Made by a program: the position numbers and the translations under genes. Source: Nageia nagi (Eukaryota; Pinophyta). Taken from it: a stretch of 64,000 nucleotides of DNA. Numbering within the stretch: position 1 is the stretch's first letter; every line of letters begins with the position of its first letter. This document shows, in pieces, positions 1 to 10,586 of the stretch. Location: the NCBI GenBank assembly GCA_050084985.1, contig JBITNC010000001.1, positions 110,608,001-110,672,000 of the forward strand, in the 5' to 3' direction. The notes beneath the pieces are model-generated. The model searched no databases and had not been told where the DNA came from. It was given only the letters and a program-made list of their open reading frames with translations.

Positions 1-147
1 TAATCATAACTCGGTGTGACAACATAAAATAGGTATAGAAACCCTATTATTAGATAGCTCTCATTGGGTGCATGAAAAATGAATGGTTATATGACCCCCT
101 TTCAATGAAATCTGACTTTTAGGTGGGCATTTTAATATAATTAACCA

Positions 148-222
148 GTCATCGGTGTTCCATATCAAATGTCGGTGTTTCTAGTTGAATGCCGACGTTC
201 GATATACAAATGCTGGCGACTT
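148..222 (+). repeat. Phased 20-21 bp CpG array inside LTR A
   Basis: Four units begin near 148, 168, 188 and 209. Each contains a variant of an AANGYCGRCG-like core (for example GTCGGTG, GCCGACG, GCTGGCG). The same array lies near 16966-17040 in the 3' LTR, where many CpG/TpG/CpA positions differ. It lies about 135 bp upstream of the TATA box, so it could be a U3 promoter element; that role is inferred. Confidence 0.75.
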
Positions 223-358
223 TGCAACAGCCGAACAAAAGATTAAGGAAGTTGGAACGCTTTGTCTTCCAAGATGAGGTGGCTAGAAGCGGTCAGTTAC
301 GACTTGCGGTGGCTCTTCACTTCCCCTTTTCAGCCTTGAAACGTCTCACCCGAAAATC

Positions 359-366
359 TATAAATA
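359..366 (+). promoter_or_regulatory. LTR TATA box (TATAAATA)
   Basis: The sequence CTATAAATACAAGC is a good plant TATA context and is identical in the 3' LTR (17177-17184). Equivalent TATAAATA boxes occur in the LTRs of B (31781-31788), F (55834-55841) and G (minus, 62329-62336), all followed by A-rich sequence. It probably starts the genomic RNA 25-35 bp downstream. Confidence 0.75.
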
Positions 367-800
367 CAAGCTAATGCAAAGCAATAGGGATGATCCAAAA
401 TTAACCCCAATTAAACCCATTTTTGAAGTAGGGTAATGCTGCCAAAATCTTATGAACTCATTCCTTTTATTGTTTCATGCTAGTTTCATTTTAATACAAT
501 GTTACACATAGATGCTTTGATGTTATTGTCTTTTGCATGTGTGTAGGATTTACAGGTTATCTACATCAAGAAAAGAAGAAAGCAACCCAAAAACAATGGA
601 GATCTAATACTCTTATCTTAGCACATACATTTGTAAAAGTCCCTTCTAAGGGCAAATTGTAGCTTGAACTGAGATTGAATATCATTTTATAATTACAACA
701 TGTTTATCTATGTTACATAATTTGAGGTTCAATGAAGATTGAAGAGTAATTTTTATTTTATGTTATTCTATATTCCAGCTCAATTTTCATAGCAACATTC

Positions 801-819
801 TGGCGCTAGAAGGAGGGCC
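801..819 (+). other. Element A primer binding site
   Basis: Three bases after the LTR end is TGGCGCTAGAAGGAGGGCC, beginning with the TGG that pairs with tRNA CCA. The same site appears decayed in B (TAGTGCTAGAAGGAGG, 19931) and F (TAGCACTAGAAGGAGG, 56327). I do not assign a tRNA. Confidence 0.8.
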
Positions 820-943
820 CCTCCATTATTGAGAGGGAGATTTTGTTTATGATTCTACCTTTCTACTTTCTGGTTTTTTTTGGATTTTTCCATGCATTAA
901 CTTTAAATTTCGGGTTCTATGCTTTTTCAGGGACTTGTTGCAG

Positions 944-1101
944 AAACACCGGTGACTGATATTGAACGCTAGCGACCAGAAATCAAACGCCAGTGATTGT
1001 CATCGAACGTTGGCGACTATCATTAAACACCAGCATTCCCTGTCTAAACATCGATGACTGTAATTAAATGCCAGCATTCCCTATCTAAACACTGGTGACT
1101 C
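944..1101 (+). repeat. Eight-unit phased 20-21 bp array in leader A
   Basis: Units start near 945, 965, 986, 1006, 1026, 1047, 1067 and 1088, a spacing of about 20.4 bp. Cores include AACGCTAGCGAC, AACGCCAGTGAT, AACGTTGGCGAC and AACATCGATGAC. Unit length is not a multiple of three and stops occur in all frames, so it is non-coding. The equivalent site after the primer site is kept in B (about 20088-20160) and in decayed form in F (about 56480-56550). Confidence 0.85.
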
Positions 1102-2540
1102 ATATCCAGGTCATTTTATTTCTTTTGCTATTTCTGAAAAAGTAAATTGAAATTATGTTATGAAAAAATATTTTTTGAGTGTGATTCCTTTGCCTAGAGT
1201 GCATATAAGAATGGGTAGAAAAAGTTAAATGCATATCTTTTATTAATTTACTTTACGTATGAAGTTATGTATTTATTTTCATGCTTTGGGTGAAGGGCAC
1301 GTACATATTAATACTTTTTATCTTGTCTACTTATGCTCTTCCTTTGCGCTTCGTGCGATCTAAGGTGATCAGAATAGACTTGATAAGAAGGGATAAATTA
1401 ACTTTTCTTTCCTTTCACACTCACACTATCATTAATTGGGTTAATTTATCTACATCTAATGACCTCTTACTAGTAAGAGGAGGCAATTTACCACACATAA
1501 TACTTCCATAATTGGAAGAGGTAAATGGATCACACTTAATTTGGAATGAACTTAAGGAAAATAAATTAGGGTTTTGGATAGTACAAATCACATTAAAGGG
1601 TTAATGAATTGGGTGGATTCGAACACACTAAGTACTTCCACTTGACAAAGTATGCTCTCACTTTTGCGCTTCGAGTGATCTTAAGTGATCAGAAATAAGT
1701 TAAGTGGAAGAGGTAAAATTTATGCACATTTTATTTGGAAATTTACTTCACATTAACACTCTTGAAGAGGTCTGCCCTTACCACTCCATTGGAGGTCGAA
1801 GGGATGTGACCCTTGGAGGAATAATTGAACCACATTTAATTAATTTATCTACACATAATACTTCCACAGCTGGAAGGGGTTAATGAACATTACTAAGAGG
1901 TTGGATAATGAACCACATTATAATTAAAAAAGAACAACGGGGTTTATTAAGGTCAAGATCCATCTTATAATAAACTTTTGAATGTGTCACATTAAGATAA
2001 GATAAATGAATGGATATGAATGTTGGGAAGGGTAGTATGCATAATTGCATCTTACTTGTTTAAATTGCATTTCATAAGGCCTTAAAGGATATAATTGAAC
2101 ATTAACGAGTTGGATGTCACTACCAACCATTAATTCTTACTTCTTTGTACCCACCGACATCACACACTTGAAGCCATAGAGCCAGTTACGCTTGGAGGTA
2201 ATGACCAAGGTGACTCTCCTTTAGGTAGGAGTCAAAAAAGGGGACTCTTTTAGAACCAAGCCAAGAGCCATAGAAACTTGTGAATATTACTTATAATTAC
2301 CCAACCTACCTTGTTTAACACTTGATTAGTCAAAACAAATTAGGAAAATTAAAAGACTAAAAGTGTACAACTCATATCGTTCATTTAACTTAGATATTAA
2401 AAATATGTGAAAAAGTTAAAAAGATAATCACATCGTTAGAAGTAAATTTACATGTAGGATGTTTGTGCATTAAATTGTTTTCTCGAAAACATAATATAAA
2501 AGATAAAAATGAAGTTCTCTTTTTACAATGTTTGTTTATA

Positions 2541-5335
2541 ATGGTTCAAACTAGAAGTATGGCCGCTAAAGAAATACAAGAATACCCATTTGAAATACAA
2601 GAAATAGATACAGATAATATGGATTTGATAGAGTCTTCGGTTAGGAGGCCACCTCTTTTAGATGAATCAGATTCACGAATAGGTCATTATGAAGGTAAAG
2701 ATAAGGATTGTGATTATGATCAATCTAAATTGCAAAGACAAGGTATAGAGGATCATATTACTAAGTCTAGAGTGCAAATGTTAGATGAAGAGTTAATTGA
2801 AATTCGTCGTCGTCTAGCCAATCATAGAGATATTCCTAAAACATCTTCTAGTGTACCAGGAGATGTAGAAAAATGAGATCAAAGGCATCATAACTTAGAA
2901 ATTGATGAGAATAGATCTCGGGCTGGAACCATAGCGGTACCTGAGACTGAACCATATAAAGTTATCTATGATAGAGTCATTCGTCAATTACTAGATGGTC
3001 AAATAGTCAGTTCTTTGATTAGAAAAGAAGGACTTCCTCTTTCTCATAAATCTCTCGAATTAGGAAAAAATGAAGTAGCAATACCTGCAAGTAATTTATC
3101 TCAAAGAGCTCCTTCAATAAGGCAAACGAAAAAATCTTACTCTTCAAAGGGAAAGTTAGATAGAAGGACATCTAAATTTACAGTAGAAGAGATACCTTCT
3201 TTTGAAGAACTAAAAGAACGAAGACGATTATATTCAACAAAAATGGGTCAAAAGTTCACGGAAGTATATGCCGATGAAATCAAAAGAGCCGCAAAGATGC
3301 AATATCTCCTAGAGGAAGAAAATAGAAGAAATAATGAAATCCTTAAAATTCAAGAACAAGAAGATAAATTAAAAGAAATGGAAGATAAACTTTCTAGGGA
3401 TAAAAAGAAATTGATAGAACAAGAATAAATAAACAAAGAGAGAAGTGAATTCCTGGAACAAGAAAAGAAAAGACTTCATAAAGAGCATGAGATTCAACTA
3501 CGTTTAAGAGAATTACAACTTGAAGAATTAGAAAAGGAAAAAATCAAAAGGGAGCAACATCTACGTATGGAGAAAGAAAAACAAAGACAGTGGGAAGAAT
3601 ATCAAAGGATTAAAAATTGGAAACCTGAAACTCCTAAAAGAAGTCAGATACGAAAATATCGAGATTCTTACTTAGATAGACAAGAAGCAAGGGAAAAAGA
3701 GGTAGCCACTTTGTTACAAGAGAAGAGGGACAAAGAACTAGAATTACAAAGGTTATATGATAAACAAAAGCAAGATTCTATTAAAGTTGGGTAGAACAAA
3801 CTCAAAAGCAAATGAAACAACCTGATTACAAAGGAAGAGAGTTGTACCAAGAACCTCCTAAAATCCCTAATCTACAACATCAGTCACCTCTTAAAATATT
3901 GCCCCCACCTCCATCAAAATTTCCTTCTGACTATGAGTCTCACATGTCAAGATCAATCTTAGAAAAGGATCTGAATACTCGAAGACATCATAGACATACT
4001 CAAGGTTGGAGAACTGATAAAGAATTAGAAGATTTTTTGAAGGATTTTATGAATCAAGAGATGAATGTTCAAGGGCTTAAGAAGTTAAATTATAAGAACA
4101 TTTATAATGAGCCTATTCATCCAAGTGTTCCAAAAAAGAAATTACCTTATAGGTTTGAACTTCCTAAAATAGAACCATTTAAAGGAAGAGAAGATCCTAA
4201 AGAACACTTGAGAAAATTCGCATTTTCTAGTTATCAGATAGCCAATGATGACTCATTGATGTTACGTATGTTCCCTATGACGCTTGCAGGTCAAGCTTTG
4301 GATTGGTATAATGGTTTACCTATACATAGTTTATATACGTTCGAACAATTGGCTGATCAATTTCTTGAGCATTTTAGAATCAATATTAAAGAAAAATCTT
4401 CCATTACGGATCTTACAAGATTACAACAATTTTCCGATGAAACCATACAAGATTACATCTCAAGATGGCGAGCTATACTTACTAATATGCCTTATACAAT
4501 ACCACAAGAAGAATTGGTTAAATTGTTTAGTCAAAGTTATCTAATACCAATAGCTAGTGTTCTCCAAATTCAACAACATAAGACCTTTGAAGAAGCTATT
4601 GCACAGGCAGTAGTTATAGAAAGAGTTAAAATTCAAGATGGAGAATTGAAACTCAAGAAAAAAGAATACAAGAAGGGCAATCAACATGAGAATACTAGTA
4701 AACAACCACAAAGTAATCAAATAGCTATGACGGAAGATTCTGGTCAAGCTCAAAAAATTGAAGAAAATGTTGAACCTAAGCCTAAGAGAAATTTTACCCC
4801 ATTATCAGAACCATTATCGGAGATACTTAAGAAATTATGTGATAATGGTATGATTACATTACCTGAAATAAAACCGGAGAATCCTGATGCTAAAGGGAAA
4901 AAATGGTATAGAGAGAATGAATTTTGTGCTTACCATAGACAAAAGGGACATAAGACAAATAGATGTCAAACTTTACAACATAAAATTCAAGACTTGATAA
5001 ATGGTGGGAAAATAGATGTGGATAATCCAGTTGTGCCTCCGAATCAAAATTTAGGGATATATCAAAATCCCTTACCTTCACATTAGGCTAATAATGTGGC
5101 GATTATCCCTAATCAAATGAACTATACATGCAATGATAAGGATACATCATTTATAGGGGCTATAGATGATTCAATACACATGATTGGCATAGCTACAAGA
5201 GCAAAACAATATCAAGATAAACAAGACAACCCATGAAAAAATCAATCGATATCAAATCCAAGTAATATACAACCTATACCTCCTCTACAACAACCTAAGG
5301 TTTCGATAAAGAGTGCTCTTTAATGACAATTAAAG
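2541..5335 (+). pseudogene. gag: Element A gag (capsid/nucleocapsid), broken
   Basis: Gag packages element RNA into cytoplasmic particles. I chose ATG 2541 (MVQTRSMAAKE) over an upstream in-frame ATG at 2463 because this start resembles plant gags. The N-terminal part (about 3180-3790) is E/K/R-rich and likely coiled coil. The capsid-like core runs about 4140-4640 (PFKGREDPKEHL, ALDWYNGLP, LADQFLEHFRIN). The knuckle at about 4921-4965 reads CAYHRQKGHKTNRC, i.e. C-x2-H-x4-H-x4-C. Stops fall at 2874, 3426, 5084, 5234, 5321 and 5324. One net single-base frameshift lies near 3785-3792. Downstream of 3812 gag and pol share one frame. Confidence 0.9.
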
Positions 5336-6919
5336 ATGTCTCCAGTTAAGATGACTTTATTTGAGCTATTACAACAGTCTGGGAGTCATAGGGAAGCTAT
5401 GAATCAAATTTTACAAGAAATTCAAGTGGATATTAGTAACCATGATAATTTTATTTCAATAGTTGAAAGTTTGAAGATATCTCAACAACCTAGTATTACC
5501 TTCTACGAACAAGAAAGATTAAAAAATGATGGACAAGGCGGACTTGATCCACCTTTACATATAATGGGTAAAGTAGATGGGAAATTGTTTAAAAGAATTT
5601 TGATAGATGAAGGGTTAGCTATAAATATAATCTCAGAGGCCGCATATAAAAATTTGAATTTGTCAGATTCACTTATCTTAGCCCCTTCTTTACAAATTAG
5701 GGCGTTTAATGATGCAGTATGTTCAACTTTGGGATCTATCGTGCTACCGATTACAGTAGGGGCTAAGACCGTGCAAACTTCATTACATATAATTGAAGGA
5801 AATATTATACAATATAACATTCTTTTAGGATGTCCGTGGATTAGAGAAATGCAATGTGTCCCATCAACTTACCATGGATGTTTAAAATACATCTACAAAG
5901 ATAAAGTTCATTGTCTGTTTAAATATCCAGACCCTTATTCGTATTGTAATTTAATTTTGGATCCAAGTAAAGTGACATTACCATCTCCTAACTTATCAAC
6001 CATATTGATGAATAAGAATACAAATCAATCTGAAGTCATAAAAGGAAAAAATGATATAGTCGTACAAGATAGAGATGCTTGGGAAAAGGTTGCTAAGACT
6101 TTAGATGAAAAATATGGAGCTTCTTCATCAAAACAAGTGAATATTACATCTGATAATGACTCATCTAATGTATATCCAGTGAAAGTTAAATTAATGGATT
6201 TAGGGATGGGAGAATATGGTGTAGATGATGTGGTATTTAATATACCATGGTTACAAGAAGTGGGTAAAGCATCTGAATCACCTAGTGTGATTGGAGAAAT
6301 AGTACCTTTAGGGGAAGCACCTAATCAGACCATGTTTATTTATGCTGGAATAATAGATCCGATGTCAACGCTACCTAGTCAAACTTATGAAGGAAATTTC
6401 GATAATGATATGAAATATTTATCGCCTTGTTCAAAAACTTTTGTCTTAAACTATTTTAATAAATGTAATTGGTAAGGATGAGGATTGGGTCGGTATGAAC
6501 AAGGTCCATGAGACATCATTGAATTACAATATCAATATCCCACTAATAAAAGGGGATTAGGTTATCAAAATGAATGTAAAACTCTTGCTAAATTAGAAAA
6601 TTCAGAAGAAAAGAATTTGGATTATAATAAAGATATTTTAGAGAAGGAATCCATAGTACAAGAAAGTATTGATATAAGAGAAGAACAATTAAGTGAAATG
6701 GATGTTTTAGAAGGGGTCAAAGTGCTTTTTAATATCAATCACCCTGAAACCATTCATGTTCACCAAGTGATATACAAGAAAAAATAAATAGAAATGTCGA
6801 ATCATCAATCAATTCATGTTTCGATATACCATCAGTGAATATGGTTAATTATAATAAAAGAAAATGATGTTGAAAATCAAAATAGTGAACAAATAGATGA
6901 AGCCAACGAAAATCATAAT
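5336..6919 (+). pseudogene. Element A protease, G-patch-like motif and linker
   Basis: An aspartic protease is recognised by GKVDGKLFKRILIDEG followed by LAINII, with the catalytic Asp at 5606-5608. The active site reads D-E-G, not D-S/T-G; relatives suggest the ancestor was D-E-G-S. C-terminal protease features (ILLGCPWIREM) lie near 5820-5850. After a stop at 6473 the same frame reads a G-patch-like pattern (GLGRYEQG, then KRGLGY about 20 residues on, 6482-6563), broken by two further stops. The linker to RT is acidic and seems to hold two compensating frameshifts near 6784 and 6865. The protease would mature Gag-Pol in particles. Confidence 0.85.
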
Positions 6920-8640
6920 TTGATCAAAATAATAGCCGATACTTCTACAAATGATGTAATTGCTAATTTTTCTCTTATATCATCCAATCCTTTGGTACAC
7001 GAATTCAAAAACATAGATTACATATTTGATTCCTATAAAGATCAAGTATGCATGAATGAGCAAATTCAAGAATGTGATGAAGAGTATAGCATTAACGATA
7101 ATGGTTGGATACCGGTACCAAATCAATTAGAAGAAGGGTCGCATATGCTCACCGAAAAGGTCTTAGAACTAAATATCAGTAACGATCCTCAGAATCCTAA
7201 AATAATTCAATTAGGAGAAAACCTCACAAAAATTGAACAAGAAGAGATTATAACCTTATTAAAAGAACGAGAAAAGGTATTTGCATGGTCATACGCGGAC
7301 ATGCCTAGAATAGACCCTAAATTAGTAGTGCATAATTTGGCCTTAAAGTTGGATGCTAAACTAGTTAAACAAAAATTACGTAAGATGCATCCTACTATAG
7401 CATTAATGGTAAAAGAAGAACTTTAGAAATTATTAGAAGCTAAGTTTATACAACCCATAGATTATTCAGATTGGATATCTAACATGGTACCTATGAAAAA
7501 ACCAAGTGGAAAAATACGAATATGCACAGATTTCCATGATCTTAACAAAGCTTGTCCCAAAGATGATTTCCCCCTACCTAACATTGATAGCTTGGTAGAT
7601 TCGACAGTAGGACATGATATGCTATCATTAATGGATGACTTTTCTGGTTATAATCAAATAAAAATAGCTCCTGAAGATCAACATAAAACAACTTTTATAA
7701 CTCCATGGGGTATCTTTTGTTATAAAGTTATGCCTTTTGGATTAAAGAATGCTGGGGCAACTTATCAAAGGGCTATGACTTATATATTCCATGATTATAT
7801 GCACGACATAGTAGAAGATTATGTTGATGATTTGTTGGTTAGATCCAAACATCGAATAGATCATGGAAAAGACCTGATTAAAGTCTTGGACAGATTATTA
7901 GAACATAAAGTAAGATTAAATCCAAAAAAGTGTGTTTTTGGTGTAACTTCGTGAAAATTATTAGGATTTATTATGTCTCGACGAGGGATTGAAATAGATC
8001 CTAATAAAGTGAAGGCGGTTGTAGATATGCCACCTCCTGCAAATCTTAAACAATTACAGAGTTTACAGGGTAAGTTATAAGCCATCAGGAGATTTATAGC
8101 TCAACTTTCAGATAAGTGCAAACCGTTCACAAAATTATTAAAAAAGGGGACTGAATATCATTGGGGTAAAGAGCAACAAGATGCCTTCGAGGAAATTAAA
8201 AGATATTTATTATCTCCTCCTGTGTTAAGTCCACCTAGAAAAGATATACCCTTCTTATTATACGTTTCTGCTACTGAAATTGCCTTAGGAACAATGCTTG
8301 CTCAGAAGAATGAATATGATAAAGAGCAAGCTATATATTACCTAAGTAGAACACTTGTGAGTTATGAGATTAAATACATATATTTGGAAAAATTATGTCT
8401 TGATGTCATTTTCGCTACTAAAAAGCTACGACATTACATGCTTAATCATACAATGTATGTCATCTCTAAAGTGGACCCATTGAAATATATGATGAATAAA
8501 ACCTATCAAAATTCAAGAACTGCAAAGTGGATAATACACCTAACAGAATTTGATTTGCATTTTATTGGACAAAAATCAATAAAAGGACAAGTAATTGCTG
8601 ACTATCTTGCTGAGGCTCCGTTACAAGATAATAAACCACT
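6920..8640 (+). pseudogene. pol: Element A reverse transcriptase and RNase H
   Basis: RT copies element RNA into cDNA; RNase H removes the RNA strand. The domain begins near 7276 (FAWSYADMPRIDP) and includes KIRICTDFHDLNKACPKDDFPLP, here split by position around 7510-7580, LMDDFSGYNQI (about 7630) and the catalytic YVDD at 7820-7831, intact. The RT-linked RNase H runs about 8230-8640 and ends at IADYLAEAP. Stops at 7424, 7952 and 8079 are in the same frame, with strong family conservation continuing across each (TAG or TAA for Gln, TGA for Gly). Length matches the family, so only point mutations have damaged it. Confidence 0.93.
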
Positions 8641-9140
8641 TGTCATTGAATTACCCGATGACGGGATATTTCAACTAGATGAAATCAAAATACCTGTAGA
8701 ACTTGAAGACGAGTGGGATATGACAATACACTTTGATGGTTCTCGATGTGAACAAGGTGGTGGAGTAGGTGTTGTATTTATAACACCGCAAGGAATCCCT
8801 ATACCGTATTCATTTAAACTTAAATTTCCTTGTACTAATAATAATGTGGAATACGAAGCTTTGATATTAGCATTAAAAACCGCTATTAAATTAAAACTCA
8901 AAAGAATTAAGATCATTGGAGATTCTTTACTCATTGTAAATCAAGTGAAAGGAATCTATCAATGTAGAGAACCTTTACTTCAAAAGTATAAAGCGTTAGT
9001 TGAGGAATTGTTAAAATCTTTTGATCAATTTACTATAGAAGCGGCACCGAGATCATCTAATAGATTCGCAGATGCTATGGCTTCTATTGGATCTCTTATC
9101 CCAGAAGATCCTAAAAAATCTTCAATTCAAGTTTAAGTAA
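8641..9140 (+). pseudogene. Element A second (archaeal/plant-type) RNase H
   Basis: A second RNase H fold follows the first directly: MTIHFDGSRCEQGGGVGVV at about 8720-8776, NNVEYEALILAL near 8842, IGDSLLIVNQVKG near 8917 and RFADAMAS near 9062. The D...E...D...D pattern of RVT_3-type domains appears present. A dual RNase H between RT and integrase is diagnostic of the Tat lineage (established). The frame continues from RT and has a stop at 9134. Element D has the same domain on the other strand. Confidence 0.88.
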
Positions 9141-10480
9141 TTCAATTATCTCAATCATCATTACAACAAGAAGATGAAGAATAGAGTGTATTAAATATTG
9201 ATGTAACGGATAAAGATAATTGGTACCAGGAATTGATAAACTTTTTAAAATTTGGAACTCTTCCTGTAAACCTTAATAAATTAGCACGACGAGCATTTAA
9301 AATCAAAGCGGCTAAATATTGCTTGATAGGGGATATCTTTCATCGATGAAATTTCAATGGTATATTACTTAGATGTCTCGTATGGAATGATAGTAAAAAA
9401 GCTATGTCCTCCGCCCATGATGGAGTATGTGGAGGACATTTTAATGGTGTTGCAATTGTAAAGCAATTAATACGGATGGGGTATTACTAGCCTACTATGG
9501 AAAAGGATTGTTGTGAATACATTAAAAAGTGCTTTAAATGTCAACAATACTCTCATTTATTTTCACAACCATCTTAGGAGCTACATCCTATACAATCACT
9601 TTGGCCATTCTCTAAATGGGCCTTAGATTTAATAGGACAAATTACACCTACATCCTCTGGTGGGCACAAGTTCATTATTACAGCAACTGAATATTTTACT
9701 AAATGGGTAGAGGCTATTCCCATGACTTCCACTACGGGTGCATGAATCATTGAGTTTATAGAAAATTATATTATATGTAGATTCGGTATACCGAGCCAAT
9801 TAATTATGGATAATGGAAAGAATTTTAAAAATAAGGATGTAAAATGTATATGTGACAAGTATAAAATTAAACAAAGTTTTTCTACTCCTTATTATCCACA
9901 AGGTAATGGACAGGTAGAAGCTACTAACAAAACTATTCGAAACATTTTAGCAAAAATAGTAAATGATTCTCATAAAGATTGGCATATACAAATATCGAAA
10001 GCTTTATGGGCTTATCGTACTAGTGTATGCACTCCCATTGGGGCAACGCCATTCTCTTTAGTTTATGGAACAGAAGCCATCCTACCCATAGAGCTTGAGA
10101 TACCATCTCTTAGAATAAATCTAAATGAGCAAAATGTTGATGAAGAAGCAAGACAAACTCGCTTAGATCAGTTATTGCTTTTAGATGAAAAACATGTTAA
10201 TGCTTTAGAGCACATGCATGTTTATCAGAAGAGGATAAAACGAGCTTTTGATAAAAAAGCTTTAATTCGTGAATTCAAAATAGGTGATTTGGTCTTAAAA
10301 GAAAATCAACAAACTTCATGACTAGAACGATAGCTTAGAGACAAGTTCGCTCCAAATTGGTTAGGACCGTACATTATTAAGAAAAAATTTGGTAAGGGAA
10401 CTTATCATTTATCAGATTTAGAAGGAAATGAAGAGCGTGAACCTATAAATATCATGCATCTCCGACCCTTCTATACATAA
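9141..10480 (+). pseudogene. Element A integrase
   Basis: Integrase inserts the cDNA. The zinc-binding N-terminus is visible (HDGVCGGHFNG, then KCFKCQQ, about 9417-9545). In the catalytic core, Asp at 9626-9628 (ALDLIGQI), Asp at 9809-9811 (IMDNGKNF) and Glu at 9917-9919 (GQVEATNK) are all kept, with D-x35-E spacing. The C-terminus includes FAPNWLGPYIIKK and ends at LRPFYT before TAA 10478-10480. In-frame stops near 9347, 9488, 9575, 9745, 10319 and 10331 are mostly TGG-to-TGA/TAG or CGA-to-TGA type. The frame is unchanged from the protease. Confidence 0.92.
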
Positions 10481-10586
10481 AAAAGGAAAAGTGTATATTA
10501 GTTTTCCTTTGTTTTATTTTATTATTAAAACAATAAATAAATAAAAATATTAATATTTGTCAAATGTTAATGATTAAAATAGAAAC

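Larger units (their letters stand above)
1..797 (+). repeat. Element A 5' LTR (first 47 bp outside window)
   Basis: The sequence aligns without net gaps to 16819-17615. The end is fixed by the shared terminal GCAACA, after which the copies diverge: the 5' copy runs into the primer site and the 3' copy into flanking element E sequence. It carries a TATA box at 359-366 and a 20-21 bp phased array near 148-222. Confidence 0.95.
798..2540 (+). other. Element A untranslated leader with hairpins and internal duplications
   Basis: No convincing coding potential is visible over 1.7 kb. Structure includes the phased array (944-1101), a perfect 18-bp palindrome (1463-1480), hairpins CTTCCA-4-TGGAAG at 1503-1518 and 1861-1876, and a repeated block around TATGCTCTTCCTTTGCGCTT (1329-1400, again about 1648-1710). 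B (20400-20600) and F (56790-57000) keep the same blocks. A role in packaging or translation control is inference. Confidence 0.7.

Noticed and set aside
801-819. Assignment of the primer tRNA
   Set aside because: I could not match the site confidently to a particular tRNA 3' end from memory.
944-1101. Coding tandem peptide repeat
   Set aside because: The spacing of 20-21 bp is not a multiple of three and stops occur in every frame.
1281-1511. Short ORF in A's leader
   Set aside because: It covers hairpins and duplicated leader blocks and is not open in B or F.
3780-3812. Programmed frameshift between two gag parts
   Set aside because: There is no slippery heptamer at the site, and both sides are gag rather than a gag/pol border. 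A simple one-base deletion explains it.
5084-5326. Stop-codon readthrough signal between gag and protease
   Set aside because: Several stops of deamination type occur here and all along pol, so no single one looks like a conserved regulatory stop. An ancestral gag stop cannot be excluded.
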